This document shows positions 17,406 through 26,393 of a stretch of 64,000 nt of DNA, piece after piece. The stretch is taken from NCBI GenBank assembly GCA_021772015.1, contig JAETNS010000001.1, forward strand, positions 124,001 to 188,000, written 5' to 3'. The stretch's first letter is position 1. Every line of letters begins with the position of its first letter. The position numbers and the translations under genes were made by a program. Under the pieces are notes generated by a model. It saw nothing but the letters and a program-made list of their open reading frames with translations, was not told where the DNA came from and did no database searches. This DNA is from Prevotellaceae bacterium (lineage in GTDB: Bacteria; Bacteroidota; Bacteroidia; Bacteroidales; Muribaculaceae).

Positions 17406-19862
17406 TCAGCTTTCCCGGTAATATACCCGTCTCACACGCGGAGATACTGCCGTAAGGCATTCATAGGGGATGGTGTCGAGCAATTCAGCCATGTCTGTCA
17501 CGGGATTGTCAGGCCCGAATATCACTACCGGGTCGCCGGTACGGACTCCGGGCACATCGGTGACATCTATCATGCAGGTATCCATGCATATGTTCCCGAC
17601 TGTCGGGCATAAATGGCCGTTGACGGCGACTTTCCAGTTGCCTCGTCCGCAATGACGGTTGAATCCGTCAGCATAGCCTATCGGGACGGTGGCTATGAGG
17701 CTCGGACGTGACAGGACACCCCGCCGCCCGTAACCGACGGTTTCGGTCTCGTCCCAACGGCGCAAGGCGATGATGACGGAGCGAAGTGTGGATATAGGAC
17801 GTAATTGGGTTTCCATGCCGTTGTTGAGTACAGGTATGCCGTACAGGCCGATTCCAAGCCGCGCCATGTCAAACTGGTGTTCGGGAAAGCGCAGGATCCC
17901 GGCTGTGTTGAGGACATGACGCAATACCTTGTATGGAAAATGGCTGACGATTTTTTCGGAACAGCGGGTGAAATATTCAAGCTGTGACCGGGTGTAAGCG
18001 TCCTGGTCGAGGCAGTCGGCTGTCGCCAGATGGGAGAATACCGACGTGACTTTCACTTCGGGCTGCTTGTCGAGCAGTTCAAACAGACGTGGCAGCTCCT
18101 CCTCACGGAAACCGAGACGGTGCATCCCGGTATCGATCTTGAGATGGATGGGATAGTCGGTGATGCCCGCGCGGCGAGCCTCGAAGATTATCGCTTGGAG
18201 CGAGTCGAAACTGAATATTTCCGGTTCAAGCCGATTGTCGAAAAGTTGGGTGTAATTCAACACCATCGGGTTCAGAACCATTATCGGCATTGTTATGCCG
18301 GCCCGGCGCAGTTCCGCCCCCTCGTCACCTACGGCCACGGCGAGATAAGCCGCGCCGTGGGCCTGAAGGGTCTTGGCGAGTTCGAGCGATCCGGCTCCAT
18401 ATCCGGAGGCTTTGACCATCGCCACCAGTCCGGTCGTAGGTTTCAGTTTTGAGCGGAAGAAATTGAAGTTGTCGACCATCGCGTCAAGGTTTACCTCAAG
18501 GATGGTCTCATGGGTCTTGGCTTCGAGATGATTGACAATCTTGTCGAAATCCTGTCCGGGCACACCTTTGACCAGTATCAGTTCGGAGCTGAAATCGGTC
18601 GGAGTGGCCTCGCGTAGGAATGCCTCGGCCGACGGATAGCATTTCCCGGCGATTTCAGTTTCCGGAAAATGGCGTGAGATCTCCCCCCCGATACCGATCA
18701 GTCTGGAGACATTTCTCATGCGGAGCAATTCACCGGCCTGACGGTATGTCGAGGACAGATCAGCCCCGTCAGCCTCCATATCGGAGAGAATCACTGTCAG
18801 ATTGCGTCCTGCGGTCATGCGTCGGGCTGAGAAATCCAAGGCGATCGACAAGGATGACAGGTCACAGGTATAATCATCATGCACGATCAATGAGTCATTG
18901 ACTCCGGCACTTACCTGCAGGCGAGTGCCGATAGGGTATAGCCGTTCCAGCCGCGTTTTTATGGTAATGTCATCGTAGTTGCATGCAAGCATCACAGCCA
19001 AAGCGGTGATAACGTTTTCCACTTCCCATTTGTTGTCGAAGGGGAGGCAGACCTCCTCCCGGCTTTTCTCCTCGCCGTATTTATAGGTTAGCCCGGTTTT
19101 GCCGTCAGGTGTCGGTCGAAGGCTGATTTTCAGAGGTGCATCCTGCGATTTGCCGTCAATGCTCCATGAAATATGTGTCTTTTCAGGATAGAGCGACAGG
19201 GCGGTCTCGGCCAACCGGCGGTCGTCGGCGCAATATACCAGAATTCCGGCATCACGGCCAAGCATGAGCTTTTCTTTGATCTTTTCCTCCTGCGAGATGA
19301 ATCCCTCGTCGTGGGCGGGGCCTATGTTGGTGATTACCGCGATATCCGGACGGATTATTCCAACCAATCTCTCCATCTCTCCGGCACGGGATATTCCGGC
19401 CTCGAAGATGCCGAGGTTACTGGAGTCAGACAGCCGCCATACCGACAGCGGCACTCCTATCTGGGAATTGTAGCTGCGTGGACTGCGGCATATGTTCCAT
19501 TCGGGAGACATTAGCGAGCAAAGCCATTCCTTGACCATTGTCTTTCCAAGGCTTCCGGTTATCCCTATCACTTTTCCGCCGAAAGCCTGTCGTTTTTCAG
19601 CTGCGAAGTCCTGCAACGCTTTCAAGGGGGAATCAACTGTCAGGAATTCCGCGTCGGGGAAATCGTCGGGCAGTTGTGATGAAAGATTGGAGTCGGGGGT
19701 CACCACGAAATGCCTTACTCCACGGCGGTAAAGTTCGGGAATATATCGGTGGCCATCCCCGGTGGGGGTGCGCAGGGCGAAGAAAACGGTGCGTGTCGCA
19801 TCAGAAAGTGACCGCGAATCGGTCAACGGGATCAAATCCTCAAACATCTTTTGCTGTCTCAT
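17406..19862 (-). CDS. murF-alr: Bifunctional MurF (D-Ala-D-Ala adding enzyme) / alanine racemase
   Basis: A fusion of two peptidoglycan precursor enzymes, known in Bacteroidetes. The N-terminal half (about 1-450) is MurF, which adds D-Ala-D-Ala to UDP-MurNAc-tripeptide; its ATP loop is GITGSLGKT (100-108), followed by the middle domain with SNLGIFEAGISRAGEM and TNIGPAHDEG. The C-terminal half (about 455-818) is a PLP alanine racemase: VNLDAMVDNFNFFR, the Schiff-base lysine in MVKASGYGAG, KIDTGMHRLGF and GYGRRG. The open frame reaches a TTG at 19874, but those codons overlap the -7 box TAATTTTG, so the ATG at 19862 is taken. One protein thus makes D-Ala and uses its dipeptide product downstream. 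Confidence 0.96.
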   Translation of the reverse strand: MRQQKMFEDLIPLTDSRSLSDATRTVFFALRTPTGDGHRYIPELYRRGVRHFVVTPDSNLSSQLPDDFPDAEFLTVDSPLKALQDFAAEKRQAFGGKVIGITGSLGKTMVKEWLCSLMSPEWNICRSPRSYNSQIGVPLSVWRLSDSSNLGIFEAGISRAGEMERLVGIIRPDIAVITNIGPAHDEGFISQEEKIKEKLMLGRDAGILVYCADDRRLAETALSLYPEKTHISWSIDGKSQDAPLKISLRPTPDGKTGLTYKYGEEKSREEVCLPFDNKWEVENVITALAVMLACNYDDITIKTRLERLYPIGTRLQVSAGVNDSLIVHDDYTCDLSSLSIALDFSARRMTAGRNLTVILSDMEADGADLSSTYRQAGELLRMRNVSRLIGIGGEISRHFPETEIAGKCYPSAEAFLREATPTDFSSELILVKGVPGQDFDKIVNHLEAKTHETILEVNLDAMVDNFNFFRSKLKPTTGLVAMVKASGYGAGSLELAKTLQAHGAAYLAVAVGDEGAELRRAGITMPIMVLNPMVLNYTQLFDNRLEPEIFSFDSLQAIIFEARRAGITDYPIHLKIDTGMHRLGFREEELPRLFELLDKQPEVKVTSVFSHLATADCLDQDAYTRSQLEYFTRCSEKIVSHFPYKVLRHVLNTAGILRFPEHQFDMARLGIGLYGIPVLNNGMETQLRPISTLRSVIIALRRWDETETVGYGRRGVLSRPSLIATVPIGYADGFNRHCGRGNWKVAVNGHLCPTVGNICMDTCMIDVTDVPGVRTGDPVVIFGPDNPVTDMAELLDTIPYECLTAVSPRVRRVYYRES

Positions 19863-19871
19863 TAAACACCG

Positions 19872-19879
19872 CAAAATTA
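19872..19879 (-). promoter_or_regulatory. -7 promoter box for murF-alr
   Basis: TAATTTTG on the minus strand, ending 9 nt before the ATG at 19862; the leader would be only a few nucleotides. Divergent to the MATE promoter. Confidence 0.6.
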
Positions 19880-19938
19880 CTACAATCCCTCCGTATGGCC
19901 AAATATCTTTTTAGGGGATCTTTTTGGTGAATCCTGAT

Positions 19939-19969
19939 TTTGCAAGCATCTTAAAATTTCGTACCTTTG
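19939..19969 (+). promoter_or_regulatory. Full-consensus promoter for the MATE exporter
   Basis: -33 TTTG at 19939-19942 and -7 TACCTTTG at 19962-19969 with 19 bp between them, the ideal Bacteroidetes arrangement. It gives a leader of about 110 nt before the transporter start. Confidence 0.82.
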
Positions 19970-20086
19970 TATTACCAAAGCTTACAAGCTCTGTGTTTTG
20001 TAATCCTCATCGGAGGGCTGACAGTAGCCGGATAAGATGACTGGGTAAAACCAAGGGTCTTGCCGGCCATTTTTATGTTTGGACTT

Positions 20087-21466
20087 ATGAATAAAGATAG
20101 ACTTGACTTTGGAAATGAAAGGATCGGGAGGCTTTTCAGGATGATGTTCTTCCCGACACTGATAGCAATGTTCTCCAATTCGTTGCTGAATATCTGTGAC
20201 GGGATGTTTGTGGGGCATGGAGTCGGACCCGAGGCGTTGGCGGCGATCAATATTGTCGCTCCGATGTTTCTGCTGACGACAGGAATAGGGCTGATGTTCG
20301 GCATCGGAGCATCGGTGATCGCCTCGATCAGGCTGTCGGAGGGGAATGTCAGGAACGCCCGTACGATAATGACCCAGGCTTATCTGGCCGGGGCGGTGAT
20401 ATTCGGGGCGATCATTCTGCTCACACTTCTTTATACCAGGCCCTTGTTGTATCTTGTCGGTTGCTCCCCGGCTCTGGAGGATCCGGCGACAGATTATCTG
20501 CTGTGGCTGTTGCCGGGCTTCTTCTTTTTCTATCTCCAGTGTGTCGGTATGATGCTGGTTAGGCTTGACGGATCGCCGAAATTCGCTATGGGGATACAGA
20601 TCGCCACGGCGGTATGTAACATATTCCTTGACTGGCTGATGGTGTTTCCGTTGCAATGGGGGATCGCCGGAGCTTCGATCGCCACCTCTATCTCATGTGT
20701 TGTCGGCGGCTCTCTCGTGCTGGTCTATTTCCTGCGGTATTCCGACAAACTTAAATTTATACGGCTCGATCTTTCCCGGAAATCACTGTCGGGACTGTTG
20801 CGTAATGTCAGTCATATGGCCAGAATCGGTTTCGCCACCTTTATCGCCGAACTTGCCTTGGGAATAATGATCGTTACCGGCAACTATATGTTCATCTCCA
20901 TGTTAGGAGAGGATGGTGTGGCCGCCTACTCGGTGGGATGCTATCTCTTTCCGTTGATATTCTCGGTCAGCAATGCCGTGGCGCAATCTGCCCAGCCGAT
21001 TGTCAGCTTTAATTATGGCGCAGGCAGAATGGACCGGGTGACGCAGGCGTTGCGCATATCATTGATGACAGGGGCGATCTGCGGGGCCGTTGTGTCATTG
21101 TTGATGTGGGTCGGTTCGCCCCTGTTGACGGCAATCTTCCTGCCATCCGACACCCCGTCATTCAGTTACGCCGTACACGGTTTGCCGTTATTGGGACTAA
21201 GTGCTGTATTCTTCGCCCTGAATATCGTCATGATCGGCTATTATCAGAGTCTTGAGAAAGCCGCCGGCTCGACCATCTACATGATCTTGAGAGGCATCAT
21301 ATTTCTTGTCCCGTCATTTATTATATTGCCCGGCCTGATAGGTACTGACGGCCTATGGCTCGCCATCCCCGCTGCCGAAGTCCTTACCCTCCTCGTCATT
21401 GCCGCCACCTATCCCCGCTTGAATGCCGTTACTTTCCATCGCTCCCAGCACGGGACTGTCGAGTAA
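20087..21466 (+). CDS. MATE family multidrug/organic cation exporter
   Basis: A 459-residue membrane protein of the multidrug and toxin extrusion family, which exports drugs or metabolites against a sodium or proton gradient. About twelve hydrophobic helices are visible. Family blocks: ICDGMFVGHGVGPEALAAIN in helices 1-2, TGIGLMFGIGASVIASI, and in the second half SAQPIVSFNYGAG, the conserved QPxxxxNxGA motif. The start is taken at MNKDRLDFGN, which fits relatives; ATG at 20075 and TTG at 20060 are also open. It has its own strong promoter and a shared terminator. Confidence 0.94.
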   Translation: MNKDRLDFGNERIGRLFRMMFFPTLIAMFSNSLLNICDGMFVGHGVGPEALAAINIVAPMFLLTTGIGLMFGIGASVIASIRLSEGNVRNARTIMTQAYLAGAVIFGAIILLTLLYTRPLLYLVGCSPALEDPATDYLLWLLPGFFFFYLQCVGMMLVRLDGSPKFAMGIQIATAVCNIFLDWLMVFPLQWGIAGASIATSISCVVGGSLVLVYFLRYSDKLKFIRLDLSRKSLSGLLRNVSHMARIGFATFIAELALGIMIVTGNYMFISMLGEDGVAAYSVGCYLFPLIFSVSNAVAQSAQPIVSFNYGAGRMDRVTQALRISLMTGAICGAVVSLLMWVGSPLLTAIFLPSDTPSFSYAVHGLPLLGLSAVFFALNIVMIGYYQSLEKAAGSTIYMILRGIIFLVPSFIILPGLIGTDGLWLAIPAAEVLTLLVIAATYPRLNAVTFHRSQHGTVE

Positions 21467-21518
21467 CCGCCCCGGTGATATATAGATATAGGTGATATAT
21501 AGATATATAAGAATAAAA

Positions 21519-21549
21519 ACAGGGAGACACTGCGGATGTGTCTCCCTGT
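21519..21549. terminator. Bidirectional intrinsic terminator
   Basis: A perfect 12-bp stem (ACAGGGAGACAC / GTGTCTCCCTGT) with a 7-nt loop, followed by CTTTTATA on the plus strand and by TTTTATTC on the minus strand. It lies between the convergent MATE gene and the secreted protein at 21567-22805. Confidence 0.88.
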
Positions 21550-21566
21550 CTTTTATATAAATAAAT

Positions 21567-22805
21567 TTATCGGTGGATGAATTTGTGGCCGTTCTGAATG
21601 TAGGGTTGGCCGGGGATAAGGTGGGCCACGCGGATGCCCTGGAGATTATAGACCGGGGCATCGGGATCTACCGACGGGGTGTCTGCGTCGATGTTGTCGA
21701 TGGAGGACCATCCATAGATACGAAGCTCGCTGCGGGCGTTTGTCGGTTTCTTGCCATCGATTATTTCGTTGTCGCTTAGGATGACTCCTTGCGGGATTAC
21801 AAGCAGATAGCCTTTTTCGGAGGTGAGGGGGATGCCGCCGAAGTCTGCCACCAGTACCCAGTGGTTGACATCGGTGTTGATCCACGGAGTGACTTCCTTG
21901 ATGAGGGTTTCGCATTCCGTGCCTTCCCACAGTTGTACTTTCGCGTCGGGGGTCAACGATATCGGACGGTCAAAATGGAATGTCACCTCGCCGATGATGC
22001 CGGAATGATCGTTATATAGGCTGCAGAATTCATAGGTGAAGTCGGAAGATGGATCGGTCCAAAGGCCAACGAATGGGTGGGACACCTCGGTATTGACAAT
22101 GTCATTGCGTTTGATACAACGGACACTTCCGGCCGGAAGTTCCAGCCGGTAACGCACATCTTTCTCGAAAATGAAGATGTCATCGAAATGCGGTGAAATA
22201 TGGCTTCCCATCCAAGGCCAGCTTTCAATCTCGATCGGGAGTTGCGCCACTTTCTCTTCTTCCCGATAAAGATTGAAACAGGCATCCTCTGTGGCTTCGA
22301 CTTGATAGTCGAAGGATATGCACATGCCTTCCCTTGAATCAACTAAAGCGTTTGACAAATATATCTCCTCCGGCCCGAAATCATCCGGCACATAAAATGA
22401 GATAAAAGCCTCATGGGTTGTGACCTGGATCCAGGTCGGCTTTTCCGTCCAGGCAAGTAATCCGTAGGGAAGGTATAATTGGTATTGTTTTCCTTTCGGG
22501 AGTTCCTGTTTGTCGAAATGGATCATGGCGGCTCCCTCGTAGCCCGTAACGTCCTTGTCGTTCACCGTCTCGATGGACACCGATTCAGCGACTGTTATTC
22601 CATCGCAAAGAATTGATGCCTTTTGGTCTCCATAGGGCCTGATCGGCCATGTGTAGAAAACCGTGACAGTTTCGAGCGGTTCGACGAAAGCTTTGTTATT
22701 TTCGATTGTCGCTCCTGCCGGCCAGAGAAATGGGTCGGTCTCCTCGGCTGTCGCCGACAATGACGCACCTGCAAGTGCCAAAACTAAGACAAGCTCAACT
22801 TTCAT
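21567..22805 (-). CDS. Secreted protein of unknown function with a conserved C-terminal tail
   Basis: About 412 residues, starting with a clear signal peptide MKVELVLVLALAGASLSA. An upstream ATG at 22826 is also open, but the -7 box ends only 3 nt before it. The mature protein is beta-rich with several Ig-like or DUF-type repeats (FFVPDDF-type strands, FDRPISLTPDAKVQLWEG); no catalytic motif was seen. The end is VYNLQGIRVAHLIPGQPYI followed by QNGHKFIHR, a tail common in Bacteroidales exported proteins (YNLQGxxV...GxYIxNGxK) and similar in position to secretion-sorting domains. Acidic Asp-Ala-Asp linkers precede it. Probably an extracellular or surface protein; function unknown. Confidence 0.75.
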   Translation of the reverse strand: MKVELVLVLALAGASLSATAEETDPFLWPAGATIENNKAFVEPLETVTVFYTWPIRPYGDQKASILCDGITVAESVSIETVNDKDVTGYEGAAMIHFDKQELPKGKQYQLYLPYGLLAWTEKPTWIQVTTHEAFISFYVPDDFGPEEIYLSNALVDSREGMCISFDYQVEATEDACFNLYREEEKVAQLPIEIESWPWMGSHISPHFDDIFIFEKDVRYRLELPAGSVRCIKRNDIVNTEVSHPFVGLWTDPSSDFTYEFCSLYNDHSGIIGEVTFHFDRPISLTPDAKVQLWEGTECETLIKEVTPWINTDVNHWVLVADFGGIPLTSEKGYLLVIPQGVILSDNEIIDGKKPTNARSELRIYGWSSIDNIDADTPSVDPDAPVYNLQGIRVAHLIPGQPYIQNGHKFIHR

Positions 22806-22829
22806 AAGGTTATGGATTTGGTTCATCCG

Positions 22830-22837
22830 CAAAGATA
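22830..22837 (-). promoter_or_regulatory. -7 promoter box for the secreted protein
   Basis: TATCTTTG on the minus strand, exact TAnnTTTG. It ends 3 nt before the ATG at 22826 and 24 nt before the ATG at 22805, which favours the downstream start or a leaderless mRNA. Confidence 0.65.
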
Positions 22838-22934
22838 CGTCATAATAATGACTTTGGCGTAAAACAAAGTTTATTTCTCCTTAAATTTACACCATTTTTT
22901 CCTGATTGTAACCAATGAGGAGTTCTGTCAAGGT

Positions 22935-23405
22935 CTATGAGAGCCGGGATTTGATGGCGGCGACCATGTCGGCGGGGGCTTCGCAGCCGAGTATATAGCG
23001 GGAACCGTCCTTAAGGGTCACAAGGAAACAGTCGGAAGCTTTGCCGTAAAAGGCGGTATAACTCCCTATGTCGCTTTCGCGGAATATGCCCCAATAACCC
23101 ATGAAACCGCCGGAGGCGCATAGACGGAATGTTCCCATTGTCGGCTGGAAGAGTTTTACTTCCCGGATTTTTTCGAAAGGGATTGAATGGACGCGTAACG
23201 GTGAGTGTGTGGCTATTGCCTTGTCAGTCAATGATATCGATAATGGCGCGAACCATAAGGAGAATGCGGCTAACACTCCTGTGATAATCAAGGCGGGAAT
23301 GAATTTGGATGTGTCGTAGACACTATATAGTCCTGCTGCCAACAGGATGATAACACCCGTTGTCAGGATCTTGGAGAATGTGCTGAATTTGACTTCTGAT
23401 CTCAT
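22935..23405 (-). CDS. Two-helix membrane protein with a bacterial PH-like domain
   Basis: A 156-residue protein: a short N-terminus, two hydrophobic helices (about 13-31 and 35-52), then a cytoplasmic domain of about 100 residues with the bacterial PH pattern (ISLTDKAIATHSPLRVHSIPFEKIREVKLF, split here by strands, and FLVTLKDGSRYILGCE near the end). Such proteins are found in many Bacteroidetes and lack a defined job. The start overlaps the GSCFA stop by 4 nt (ATGA), so it is translationally coupled as the third gene of the PorE-like operon. Confidence 0.75.
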   Translation of the reverse strand: MRSEVKFSTFSKILTTGVIILLAAGLYSVYDTSKFIPALIITGVLAAFSLWFAPLSISLTDKAIATHSPLRVHSIPFEKIREVKLFQPTMGTFRLCASGGFMGYWGIFRESDIGSYTAFYGKASDCFLVTLKDGSRYILGCEAPADMVAAIKSRLS

Positions 23406-24292
23406 GACGGGTCGTTGTTGTCGGGGGCAAATGGCCGATGCAAGCTACGGCGTAAATCGCGCAGATGGGCGGCGGCTTTCGTCAATGTCAGAGTGGAGAA
23501 AAATGTATGCGAGAAAATTTTGTAGATATAATCCACGGCGGTTTCGGATGGATGGATCATGTCGGCGGAGTAGAAACGGTAGTCGCGCAAATCATCCATC
23601 ATTATTTCATATGCGGGGAAATATGTGATCATCGATGGATTGGCGAGACGTACCTTCTCACAGGCGAGCAGGAGGGTGGCCTTTGAAATTTTGTCGGCAT
23701 GAAATCCGTATGCCTTGTGGCGGATAGGGCTTACGGTCAGGATTATCTGCTTGAGATTGGGACAACTGCGGCGCAAGAGGGCGATGGTCTCGGAAATGGC
23801 TTCGATGCATAAATCCACCGACAGGTCCTCGACTTGGAAAATATCAGGGTGTTGTTTGTGGCAGTTGGCAACCGCCTGACCGGTCGCTTTGAGGCGGAAA
23901 CACCGGGCCGATCCGAAGGTGAGTATAAGCGTGGAGAGCTTTGACATCTCTTCCCGCAGTTCGGAGAGGCGTGAGTTGACAAACTCTGCCGATTCTTCCG
24001 GGGTCCGGCGGGAGAATATGGAATGGAAGTCATAGCTGCGGAATCTCCCTTCGTGGGGGAAGAAATCGGCGGGGGTGTAGACACGTCCGTTGACAAGGTT
24101 GGAGACAGCGTTCAGGATGCTAAGAGGATTGTACAGTGTGCCGAGAGGGTTCACCTCTATGTCAAACCCCTCCGAAAACATACAGTCTCCGATATTGTCG
24201 GCGAAGCAGGATCCGATGGTCCAGATATGGCTGCTGTGGGTGATTGTGCCTTGCAGTCCTGGAAGCGGTTGTATCTCAGTGCGGAATTTCAT
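23402..24292 (-). CDS. GSCFA domain protein (SGNH-hydrolase-like)
   Basis: A protein of 297 residues from the chosen ATG at 24292. The open frame extends 65 codons further, but that part overlaps the OmpA gene and has shadow-frame composition. The family name motif is present as IWTIGSCFADNIGD near the N-terminus, where Ser is the SGNH-type nucleophile; LILTFGSARCF and the block LTVSPIRHKAYGF follow, then YFPAYEIMMDDLRDYRFY and DMIHPSETAVDYI, which supplies the Asp-x-x-His pair. Likely an esterase or acyltransferase acting on a glycan or small molecule; no signal peptide is visible. It starts 2 nt after the stop of the OmpA gene and overlaps the next gene, so all three form one operon. Confidence 0.88.
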   Translation of the reverse strand: MKFRTEIQPLPGLQGTITHSSHIWTIGSCFADNIGDCMFSEGFDIEVNPLGTLYNPLSILNAVSNLVNGRVYTPADFFPHEGRFRSYDFHSIFSRRTPEESAEFVNSRLSELREEMSKLSTLILTFGSARCFRLKATGQAVANCHKQHPDIFQVEDLSVDLCIEAISETIALLRRSCPNLKQIILTVSPIRHKAYGFHADKISKATLLLACEKVRLANPSMITYFPAYEIMMDDLRDYRFYSADMIHPSETAVDYIYKIFSHTFFSTLTLTKAAAHLRDLRRSLHRPFAPDNNDPS

Positions 24293-24294
24293 TG

Positions 24295-26292
24295 TCAGTA
24301 CATCTCGTAATCGATGGATAATACCTGGAACTCTGTCCGGCGGTTGATCTGGTCGGCGACGACGGCATCCTCCTCCGAGAGGGTGTCGATGAACTCGGGG
24401 GTCAGTATGTCCCCTTCCTTGAACTGGGGGTAAAGCCTTGCGAGTTTCTTGGTGATGGTCTTGGGACGGCTTTTCCCGTAGCCCTGCCATTGCAGCCGGT
24501 CAGGTTTTATCCCGACCGAAATGAGATAGTCTATGACTGATTTGGCTCTTCGGCCAGAAAGGTCGATGTTGTATTCCTCCGAACCCTTGCGGTCTGTGTG
24601 GGAGGCCATCTCGATAGTGATGTTGGGATTGTCACGCATCACCTGCGCCATCTCGTCGAGTGCTTCTTTCGACTCCGGGCGCAAAGTCGCCTTGTCGAAG
24701 TCATAGAAGATGTTGTCTATGACCACCGGCTTGTTGATGGAGGCAAGGATGAAATCGACACTGTATTCGGCATCCTCCTCGGCTGTATCGGATGTGAACT
24801 CCTGTTTGGCGTTGAGATAACCTTTCGCTCCGGCGAGCATCACGTAATCGACACCACGCTGGAGCGGGAAACGGAACGATCCGTCCGGTTTTGCGACAGC
24901 TTTCTGGTTGGAGCCGTCCTTGCCGATTATGCGGATCACGGCGTTAGGCACCGGCTCCTCGTCGCGGTCGAGCACCCATCCTGAGATCCAGATCTCCAGG
25001 TCGGGGAGGATGAAGGAATAAATGTGGTCGTAGCCGCGGCCGTCTCCACGGTTGGAGGAGAAGAATCCCGATTCCCCTTGGCCGAACGTGATGCCGAAGT
25101 CATCGGCAGCGGAGTTGACAGGCTGACCCATGTTTTCTACTTTCCATCCGCCGGAAGGGGTGAGTGTTGCCTTGAACAGGTCGAGACCGCCAAATCCGGG
25201 ATGGCCGTCGGAAGCAAAATACAGGATAGAATCAGTGCGGACATAGGGGAACATCTCGTCGCCGGGGGTGTTGATGAATTCTCCGAGGTTTTCCAGAGTC
25301 CCGACACGGTCGATAAGGTTGATGCGCCAGATATCCTTGCCACCTGAACCGCCCGGCATGTCGGAGGTGAAATAGAGCCAGTTGCCGTCCGGGCTGACGG
25401 CAGGATGGCCTACGGCTGATACAGTATCATTTAAAATTTCAAATTTTACCGGCGCGCTCCATTTTGCATCGGAGCGTTGCGAGGTGAAAATCTCCACGGA
25501 TGTGGCGGCGTTAGGCTCGCGTCGGGCGCGGGAGAGATACATTGTCGAACCGTCGGGGGAGAAAGAGCATACCCCCTCGTCCATCTCCGTATTCAGTTCC
25601 CCCTCGACAGGCTCAGGGCGTTGCCAGTCACCTTTCTCATTTTTGCGGGCCATCCATATGTCACCTTTCTTCATTCCGGTTATTTCGCTTTTGCGTTCCC
25701 CAGTGACCTTCTCATTGGTGGTGGTGAAGTAGAGGACATCTGCTGTGGAGCGGTCAAGGAACATCGGGGAAAAGTCAGCACGCCGCGAGTTGAACAGTTT
25801 CGATTGCTTTACGACATAACGGGTCGGATGGCCTTTCTGGGTGACAGCCCATCGACAGCCCGCGAGACCGGTCTGGGCGGTAGCTGATTTCGGATCGAGA
25901 GCCAGATAATCCTCATAAGCCTTGATGGCCTGGGGGTATTTCCCCTCTTCCTGCAAGGATCTGGCCATGCGTAATATGGCGGTTGAATCGGGATACTGGT
26001 AACGTATGGCGTTGGCGAACGCCGCAGAGGCTCTCGCGCTCATTCCCAGCTTCTCGTAACAAAGTCCCATCTGGTAGGCCACGACTCCGCGTTGTGGACG
26101 TTCCTCCCTTTTGGTCAGCTTATTGTAGATTTTGCGGTAAGTTTTTTGCGCCTCGAAATATTCCCCCCGCTCAAACTGCTCGTTGGCTACGGAGAGCTTG
26201 GCTCCGCGACATCCGGTCAAAATCCCGGCCAGGAGCAGGACAATCATAGCCATCATCACCGAGCCGGCCAGTTTGCGTAAATTGATTCTCAT
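24295..26292 (-). CDS. PorE-like OmpA-family lipoprotein (TPR, PD40 propeller, CRD, OmpA)
   Basis: About 665 residues. The N-terminus has a lipoprotein signal with lipobox LTGC. Next are TPR helices (about 30-140: GEYFEAQKTYRKIYN, YPQAIKAYEDYLALDP), a WD40/PD40-like beta-propeller (about 150-420: SFSPDGSTMYLS, AVSPDGNWLYFTSD, YFASDGHPGFGG), a carboxypeptidase-regulatory beta domain (GWVLDRDEEPVPNAVI) and an OmpA peptidoglycan-binding domain (ASHTDRKGSEEYNIDLSGRR, WQGYGKSRP). This exact order matches PorE of the type IX secretion system of Porphyromonas; general OmpA/PD40 proteins share it, so T9SS membership is a hypothesis. The start is ATG 26292; ATG 26310 is possible. Confidence 0.85.
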   Translation of the reverse strand: MRINLRKLAGSVMMAMIVLLLAGILTGCRGAKLSVANEQFERGEYFEAQKTYRKIYNKLTKREERPQRGVVAYQMGLCYEKLGMSARASAAFANAIRYQYPDSTAILRMARSLQEEGKYPQAIKAYEDYLALDPKSATAQTGLAGCRWAVTQKGHPTRYVVKQSKLFNSRRADFSPMFLDRSTADVLYFTTTNEKVTGERKSEITGMKKGDIWMARKNEKGDWQRPEPVEGELNTEMDEGVCSFSPDGSTMYLSRARREPNAATSVEIFTSQRSDAKWSAPVKFEILNDTVSAVGHPAVSPDGNWLYFTSDMPGGSGGKDIWRINLIDRVGTLENLGEFINTPGDEMFPYVRTDSILYFASDGHPGFGGLDLFKATLTPSGGWKVENMGQPVNSAADDFGITFGQGESGFFSSNRGDGRGYDHIYSFILPDLEIWISGWVLDRDEEPVPNAVIRIIGKDGSNQKAVAKPDGSFRFPLQRGVDYVMLAGAKGYLNAKQEFTSDTAEEDAEYSVDFILASINKPVVIDNIFYDFDKATLRPESKEALDEMAQVMRDNPNITIEMASHTDRKGSEEYNIDLSGRRAKSVIDYLISVGIKPDRLQWQGYGKSRPKTITKKLARLYPQFKEGDILTPEFIDTLSEEDAVVADQINRRTEFQVLSIDYEMY

Positions 26293-26393
26293 GTTAACAT
26301 TTGATCGCATACAGATTAATAACGCTTCCCCCGGTTGAAATCGTATGTCAGCCACTTGGAAATTGGAGGTCAACTTGGAGGTCGGCTGATATG

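Noticed and set aside
19982-20656. A 224-codon minus-strand frame opposite the MATE gene
   Set aside because: Antisense to a well-supported transporter; composition is His/Gln/Arg-rich, typical of a shadow.
24293-24490. N-terminal extension of the GSCFA protein
   Set aside because: The 65 extra codons overlap the OmpA C-terminal domain in another frame and are Arg/His/Pro-rich; the ATG at 24292 fits the operon spacing and the family N-terminus.
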